Source of the DNA: Euptelea pleiosperma | Taxonomy: Eukaryota; Streptophyta; Magnoliopsida; Ranunculales; Eupteleaceae | Length of the DNA stretch: 64,000 bases | NCBI GenBank assembly: GCA_035048495.1 | Contig: CM068544.1 | Coordinates: 46,711,893-46,775,892, forward strand | Reading direction: 5' to 3' | Shown here: piece after piece, positions 58,922-64,000 of the stretch | How the letters are laid out: each line of letters starts with the position of its first letter | Numbering within the stretch: position 1 is the first letter of the stretch | The notes under the pieces: generated by a model | Seen by the model: the letters and a program-made list of their open reading frames with translations, nothing else | The model's database searches: none | What the model was told of the DNA's origin: nothing | Made by a program: the position numbers and the translations under genes

Positions 58922-59182
58922 GAGTAAAACTTTGATGATAGGGCCCTGTCATTGAGGGCGATGACGGGGTGCAATTTGTGACACGTGGCACAACAAACTT
59001 AGAGCCTCTAACCGTATGGATGTTTGGTAAATCCCGTGGTGGACGTACAAACCAAAAATCAGCTTGATTAGTGGTCAATAATACTCAAATTACTACGGTT
59101 AAAATCAAACATCCATACGGTCAGAGTCCTCTAAGAGTGTACCATGTAGCTCATATTGCGCCCTGTCATCAAAGTTTTACTC
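58922..59182. mobile_element. G-box foldback MITE (9-bp TSD, 7/9)
   Basis: Ends GAGTAAAACTTTGATGA / TCATCAAAGTTTTACTC, flanked by CAGTTTCAC and CAGCTCCAC. The middle is shortened relative to the reference copy. Confidence 0.8.
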
Positions 59183-59410
59183 CAGCTCCACCATCTGGGT
59201 AAGAGCATAACTTACAAGATGCTGACTAATCAGATATACGGCGTGGATCTCCCAAGCCTCGAGCGCAGGTAAAACTTAGCTGACTGCCGCAGAGCGAAGC
59301 AGTGACCGTAGTCACCGTACAATATGAGAAACGTGGCACATTTTAGAGGACGCTGACCGTCTTGATGTTTGGCCAATCCCTAGGTGGATCTATATAAACC
59401 AACCAGAAAC

Positions 59411-59595
59411 GGGTAAAACTTCTGTCACAAGAGGGTTGAAATTGAAAATCACACAATCACAGGCAATGAGTTCTCGGCACGTACACATCAAAGGAACAGC
59501 ACATGAGTACGTTTCAAAAGCGCTTGTGTACTTGCCGAGAACTCATTGGCTTGTGATTGTGTGATTTATAATTTGTTGTGATAGAGATTTTACTC
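59411..59595. mobile_element. Hairpin MULE-like MITE, 185 bp (imperfect 9-bp TSD)
   Basis: A third, more diverged copy: GGGTAAAACTTCTGTCAC ... GAGATTTTACTC, with ACCAGAAAC (59402-59410) and ACCAGAACA (59596-59604) at its flanks. Confidence 0.82.
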
Positions 59596-59639
59596 ACCAG
59601 AACAGCGTCATTAATGATTTCAAAACTTTCAATCTTAGG

Positions 59640-60045
59640 AATAAGATCTAACAAGGTATGCCTGAAACTCTTTCATTTGCGGAAGCGGCATTTTTGGTAG
59701 TCACCCCTGCCATCTGGGCCACCGACTGCATGGATGTTTATCTCACCCCTTGTTGGAAATACAGACGAAAAATCACCTTGATTGGTAATCTATAACCATT
59801 AGATTTTAACTCTTTTTAGCACTTTTTAAGGCGTTCTTATAGCCGTTAAATGCAACCATTTTTTGAGTACTAAAACCGACGGCTAAAAATCATTAAACAA
59901 GCTGATTTTTTGTATGATTGTTTTATTAAGGGGTGGGCTAAACATCCATGCGGTCAGTGAGCCCAGATGGCAGTGGTGACTACCCAAAATGCCGCTTCGG
60001 CAAATGAAAAGATCTCAGGTATACCTTGTTACATCACGACCCTCA
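59640..60045. mobile_element. Foldback MITE, CTGCATGGATGTTTA subtype, complete
   Basis: Ends AACAAGGTATGCCTGAAACT / CTCAGGTATACCTTGTT with arms containing CATTTGCGGAAGCGGCATTT and its inverse. No TSD seen. A partial copy is at 11280-11650. Confidence 0.7.
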
Positions 60046-60149
60046 ATGTTATACGCGAAATAAGTCAAAGTCAAGTCAACAGTCGCTCTCATGTGTCATG
60101 TCCAGTTGTCCACTTGCATTTTGAGCCAACGCAGCGTGAGTATCACGAG

Positions 60150-60720
60150 TCAATCTTTGACGACGGAACATAGTATCAGCTACGTGACACATTTTTAGAG
60201 ACTAATTACCCTATGGATTTTTAGCTCATCCTAGGGGGACCTAGATACCAAAAATCACCCTGATTGATTTCTGTATTTGTTTGATTCCCATGGTTAAAAA
60301 TAAACCCTTGCGAAAGACTCAAATCCAACGGTTAGAAATCATTAATCAGGCTGAATTATGGTCCGTAGGTCCATCTAGGGATGGGCCAAACATCCATACC
60401 ATGGATGAAAGTCTCGGGATCGGAGGCTGGATCGGTGGGCTCCGATCCCAATCCAGATCAGAGGCTTGATTGGCCAACTTGCCCTGAGACGGTGTGAAAA
60501 TCTTTTAGAAAACAGAGAACTCGGGCGAGACAGACATGGTTTGGATCTGTTCGGTGGCCTCCGATCCTGATCCCGATCCAGATTGCCCGATCCAGACTGG
60601 GATTGGCCGAGACTTTGAACTATGATCCATACGGTTAGTGGTCTCTAAGAACGTGCCACGTAGCTCATACTGCAGTCCGTCATTAACGTGGATGACGGAC
60701 ATCCATCATCAAAGATTGAC
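60150..60720. mobile_element. G-box-type foldback MITE split by a GATCCGATCC element
   Basis: The right half is interrupted at 60401-60624 by an element with CATGGATGAAAGTCTCGG / CCGAGACTTTGAACTATG-like ends and a GGATCGG-rich body. ATCCATACC (60392-60400) and ATCCATACG (60625-60633) flank the insertion (8/9). Confidence 0.7.
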
Positions 60721-60890
60721 TCGGGGTAGAATCACTAATTTTGCGAGCTGAGCAAAGTAATTCCTGTCAAAGCAAGACTTGTCCACTTAGAATTTCTGTG
60801 TCGTGTCTTACAAGGAAACAACCGACAATCGACCGGCCATTTCCATGGTGGCATGGAAAATCTCTCATTCCATGTCAAACTGAAGTCAAA

Positions 60891-61086
60891 CAAGGTTTAG
60901 AAGGGGACGTTACAATAGTATAACGGACTGGGGGGTTACCTTTTTCCGTACGATTTGTAATCTTCGGGGGCGAAAACAGAAAAAATAACGGCTGTTCTTT
61001 TTTGAACGTTTTAATGGCACACAACATAACGGGGGAGGTCCCAATTCGTTTTAATGGCCGTTATTAACAGCCGTTTTATAAACCAT
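60891..61086. mobile_element. Short AACGG-family element (perfect 9-bp TSD)
   Basis: Ends CAAGGTTTAG / TATAAACCAT, flanked by GAAGTCAAA at 60882-60890 and 61087-61095. At 196 bp it is the shortest bounded copy. Confidence 0.85.
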
Positions 61087-61223
61087 GAAGTCAAAAGCCA
61101 ACTCAACAGTCTCTCAAAAAATTTCTTGAAGTCTACCTACCCTAAATGTCTGACACGTATCCCAATCCCTTAACCCAACCGTGTTAAGCCCTTTGTTAAT
61201 TGTCAATACGGGGTACTTATCAG

Positions 61224-61612
61224 TAGGGGTGTCAATTTTACCCGATATAACCGGAACTGAAAACACCGGTTCTGGTACCATATTTTTGGGAACCGATTAA
61301 AAAGAACCGGAACCGGAACCGAACCGGAAACTAATGGTTACGGTTCTGGTACTCTAATATGGAACCGAAACCGATAAGAACCGGAACCAATATATAAATA
61401 TAGTGTAAAAATTCTCATATTACCAAGATTGGACCCGTTATACCCAAAATCGGAACCGGAATCGACAAAAACTACATAATCGGTTCCGGTTATGGTACCA
61501 TCACTTTAAGAACCGGAACCGATAAGTACCCGAACCGATAAGAACCGGAACCGTTCGTTCCGGTTCTGGTCACCTTAGGAACCGAACCGGAACCGACCCG
61601 TTGACACCCCTA
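61224..61612. mobile_element. hAT-like element rich in CCGGTTC words (perfect 8-bp TSD)
   Basis: Ends TAGGGGTGTCAA / TTGACACCCCTA, with CTTATCAG at 61216-61223 and 61613-61620. It is the inverse-orientation copy of the element at 34828 and lies 216 bp upstream of the LRR receptor kinase start. Confidence 0.88.
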
Positions 61613-61679
61613 CTTATCAGACATTTTGGGAGGGGGACTTGTCCGGTTGTACCCCCGGGGCCAGCGAGTTGGAGAATCA

Positions 61680-61716
61680 TTTTTCCGTTATAACGGCGCC
61701 TTTTAAAACTTGGGCC
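61680..61716. mobile_element. AACGG-family right-end remnant
   Basis: CCGTTATAACGGCGCCTTTTAAAACTTGG, only the terminal part, 110 bp upstream of the LRR receptor kinase start. Confidence 0.5.
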
Positions 61717-61773
61717 AAAGTTGCCAACATTTAAAACGTCAATGGACGAGCAAACTTTGTGAATTCTTGGGTA

Positions 61774-61783
61774 AAATATATAG
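61774..61783 (+). promoter_or_regulatory. Possible TATA box of the LRR receptor kinase
   Basis: AAATATATAG lies about 50 bp before the start codon, which would give a very short leader of about 20 nt. No better candidate is seen downstream of the transposon remnants. Confidence 0.3.
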
Positions 61784-61827
61784 ATGAATGGGCTATCAAT
61801 CGACTTTCCTCACTCGCATAACCGATC

Positions 61828-64000
61828 ATGGAGCATCAGCTTCCACATTTCAGCTTAGAGGTATTTTGGTTGTTTACCCTTTACGCCAACCTTCTCTTGT
61901 GCATGAATTCACTAATCTTAGAATCTCCTCCCACAACTTTAACCTTTAGTAATGAAACCGATCGACTTTCTCTACTCGCTTTCAAGGACCGGATAGTTGG
62001 TAGTGATCGATTCCTCGTGATGAACTCATGGAACAATTCTCTCCATTTTTGCAATTGGCTAGGAGTTACATGTGGTCGTCGGCATCAGAGGGTCGTGGCC
62101 TTGAACTTAGTGAGCCAGAGCTTGACAGGCTCCCTATCTCCCTCCATAGGAAACCTTACCTTCCTTAGAGATATGAATCTCGCAAACAACTCCTTCCATG
62201 GTGAAATCCCCCAAGAAGTCGGTCGATTGTTCCGACTTCGATATATCAGTCTGACCAATAATGTTTTTGAAGGGAAATTTCCATCTAATCTGACCCATTG
62301 TCTGAACCTTAGAGTCATTGATTTTTATCGCAATAATCTCGTAGGAAAAATTCCGGTGGAGCTGGGCTATCTGTCGAAGCTAATCGAATTGTCTCTTCCC
62401 AACAACCATCTAACTGGAAGCATCCCACCTTCTTTTGGGAACCTCTCGTCTCTCAACCGTCTTGATTTGTCAGGCAATGGATTCGAGGGGAAAATTCCAG
62501 CTGAACTTGGTCGAGTGATGGGGTTAAAATTTCTCCACCTATCTGGAAACATATTGTCGGGAACCATACCTCAGACACTGTACAATCTCTCATCTCTGCG
62601 GTTTATCTATTTTACAGAAAACCAATTGAATGGAACCCTTCCTTCAGATATGGGCCTCACCCTTCCTCACCTCCAAGAACTTGCTGCTGGAGGAAACCAA
62701 TTTACGGGACTGATTCCCGTTTCCTTGCCCAATGCTTCACGGCTTGAAAAACTAGACTTTGCCGATAATGGTCTTAGTGGAACAGTGCCTGTGAACCTTG
62801 GAAGTTTACAAGGTCTAAATAGGCTTAATCTTGCAGGGAATGAACTAGGTACAGAGGATGATACAGATGACTTCAGTTTTCTCTCTTCTTTGATTAATTG
62901 TAGCAGTTTACAAGTGTTGGGTCTAGATAGAAATCGTTTTAAAGGGGTGTTGCCAAACTTCTTTGTAAATCTTTCTACCCATCTCCAAATACTAACCATG
63001 GGAGACAACCAACTACATGGAAGCATCCCTATAGGGATCATCAACCTTGTAAACTTGCAGCTTTTGGGTATGGACAAGAACTATTTCACAGGTGGTATTC
63101 CTGCTTCTATTGGGAAGCTTCAGAACTTGGTACAATTGTTTTTCAACGAAAATAGTTTGTCAGGAAAAATCCCATCTTCCCTTGATAATATCACATTTTT
63201 GGATGAGCTCCATCTAGAAGAAAATGAATTACAAGGTAGCATACCTTCTAGTCTAGGAAACTGTCGAAATTTGCAATCCTTGAGCCTTGCTTACAATAAT
63301 CTCAGTGGTACCATACCCGAACAGCTTGTCGGTCTTTCCTCGCTTTCGATTTTCCTTGATTTATCTGAGAATTCTTTGAGTGGGCCGCTATCACTACAAG
63401 TGGGTAAATTGAAAAATCTTGGGGAATTTTATGTTTCAGGGAACAAATTATCTGGTGAAATTCCTAGCACACTAGGGGAATGTGTGAGCTTAGAAATTCT
63501 TTACTTGGATGGTAACTTCTTTGAAGGAATCATTCCTCTGTCTTTAAGTACTTTAAGAGCCATACAAGAGTTAGATCTTTCGCGAAATAAGTTAGTAGGG
63601 CCGATTCCAGAGTATTTATGGAGGCTACCTGTTCTAAACAAATTAAACCTTTCATTCAATGATCTCGAGGGTGAAGTCCCAGTAGAAGGGGTGTTTAGGA
63701 ATGCAAGTGAGTTTTCAGTCATTGGGAACAGTAAGCTCTGTGGTGGTTTCCCAAAACTACAACTGCCTGCGTGTGTTGTTCCAGACATCCCAGCCTCTAA
63801 GAAACATGGAAATTCTTTCCCTCGCAAACTAAAACTAGCAGTGATTATTGTGATCCCATGTTTAATTCTGTTATCATGTTTGTTTGTTATGCGTTACCAA
63901 TCAAAAATTTCAAGAAAGAAGCCTTCTTCCACAACGTCCTTGGATCATCAGTATTTAAGGATTTCTTATGCAGAGCTCCTAAAAGCCACTGATGGATTCT
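61828..64000 (+). CDS. LRR receptor-like kinase, class XII type (EFR/Xa21-like), cut by window end
   Basis: An open frame of 724 codons runs off the window edge. Order: hydrophobic signal region (about 9-35, [14 protein letters not shown]), leucine-rich-repeat N-terminal cap with [12 protein letters not shown] and CNWLGVTC, about 21 LRRs (LxxLxLxxNxLxGxIPxxLGNL), the cysteine pair cap [15 protein letters not shown], a membrane span (about 668-688, [19 protein letters not shown]), a basic juxtamembrane segment, and [16 protein letters not shown] at the start of the kinase. This layout matches the subfamily of EFR, Xa21 and At3g47570, which includes pattern-recognition receptors of innate immunity; the ligand here is unknown. 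No frameshift or stop is seen in the ectodomain. Such genes usually have one intron within the kinase, beyond this window. Its 5' flank is made of transposon remnants. Confidence 0.94.
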   Translation, partial: MEHQLPHFSLEVFWLFTLYANLLLCMNSLILESPPTTLTFSNETDRLSLLAFKDRIVGSDRFLVMNSWNNSLHFCNWLGVTCGRRHQRVVALNLVSQSLTGSLSPSIGNLTFLRDMNLANNSFHGEIPQEVGRLFRLRYISLTNNVFEGKFPSNLTHCLNLRVIDFYRNNLVGKIPVELGYLSKLIELSLPNNHLTGSIPPSFGNLSSLNRLDLSGNGFEGKIPAELGRVMGLKFLHLSGNILSGTIPQTLYNLSSLRFIYFTENQLNGTLPSDMGLTLPHLQELAAGGNQFTGLIPVSLPNASRLEKLDFADNGLSGTVPVNLGSLQGLNRLNLAGNELGTEDDTDDFSFLSSLINCSSLQVLGLDRNRFKGVLPNFFVNLSTHLQILTMGDNQLHGSIPIGIINLVNLQLLGMDKNYFTGGIPASIGKLQNLVQLFFNENSLSGKIPSSLDNITFLDELHLEENELQGSIPSSLGNCRNLQSLSLAYNNLSGTIPEQLVGLSSLSIFLDLSENSLSGPLSLQVGKLKNLGEFYVSGNKLSGEIPSTLGECVSLEILYLDGNFFEGIIPLSLSTLRAIQELDLSRNKLVGPIPEYLWRLPVLNKLNLSFNDLEGEVPVEGVFRNASEFSVIGNSKLCGGFPKLQLPACVVPDIPASKKHGNSFPRKLKLAVIIVIPCLILLSCLFVMRYQSKISRKKPSSTTSLDHQYLRISYAELLKATDGF

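Noticed and set aside
62085..63827. Several long minus-strand ORFs opposite the LRR receptor kinase
   Set aside because: They are antisense shadows of the leucine-rich-repeat coding frame.
1..64000. Regular short repeats considered as a CRISPR-like array or centromeric satellite
   Set aside because: The repeats are dispersed, in both orientations and bounded by target duplications, so they are transposons.

Overview
The window is nuclear DNA of a flowering plant. Its genes are split by GT-AG introns and encode plant-specific products: plastid anthranilate synthase, plastid ribosomal protein bTHXc, a WIYLD-domain protein and a class XII-type LRR receptor kinase. Sequence between genes is AT-rich and crowded with short non-autonomous transposons. 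The species cannot be told from sequence alone.

Layout: 849-5540 (+) is a five-exon gene for a small WIYLD-domain protein, with a SINE in its third intron. 5541-12360 is mostly inverted-repeat DNA transposons. 12368-13067 (+) is a duplicated 5' part (three exons) of an anthranilate synthase alpha gene. 13070-19390 is transposon-rich. 19394-27572 (+) is the complete 11-exon anthranilate synthase alpha gene. 29798-31272 (+) is a frameshifted Ser/Thr-rich, coiled-coil (DUF724-like) gene. 31.6-37.3 kb is a nest of transposons, with insertions into insertions. 37490-38062 (+) is bTHXc, with one GC-AG intron, followed by a duplicated piece of its last exon inside a MITE. 39.5-44 kb holds a GAGGCG foldback element, two LINE 3' ends with clear target duplications, and unassigned sequence. 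44231-45553 (-) is a single-exon GT32-type glycosyltransferase. 45.8-61.7 kb is nearly all transposons plus a tandem-repeat cluster. 61828 to the window end (+) is the ectodomain, membrane span and start of the kinase of an LRR receptor kinase cut by the window edge.

The genes do not form a pathway together. The most unusual content is the mobile load. Several families of long-foldback elements are flanked by matching 9-bp (once 10-bp) direct repeats, which points to Mutator-like (MULE) mobilisation, but no transposase is in the window. One family carries a CACGTG G-box in each arm. Another is built almost entirely from AACGG/CCGTT words. A third forms near-perfect 180-bp hairpins. hAT-like (8-bp) and Tourist-like (TTA) elements, a SINE and LINE ends are also present. 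No LTR retrotransposon was recognised.
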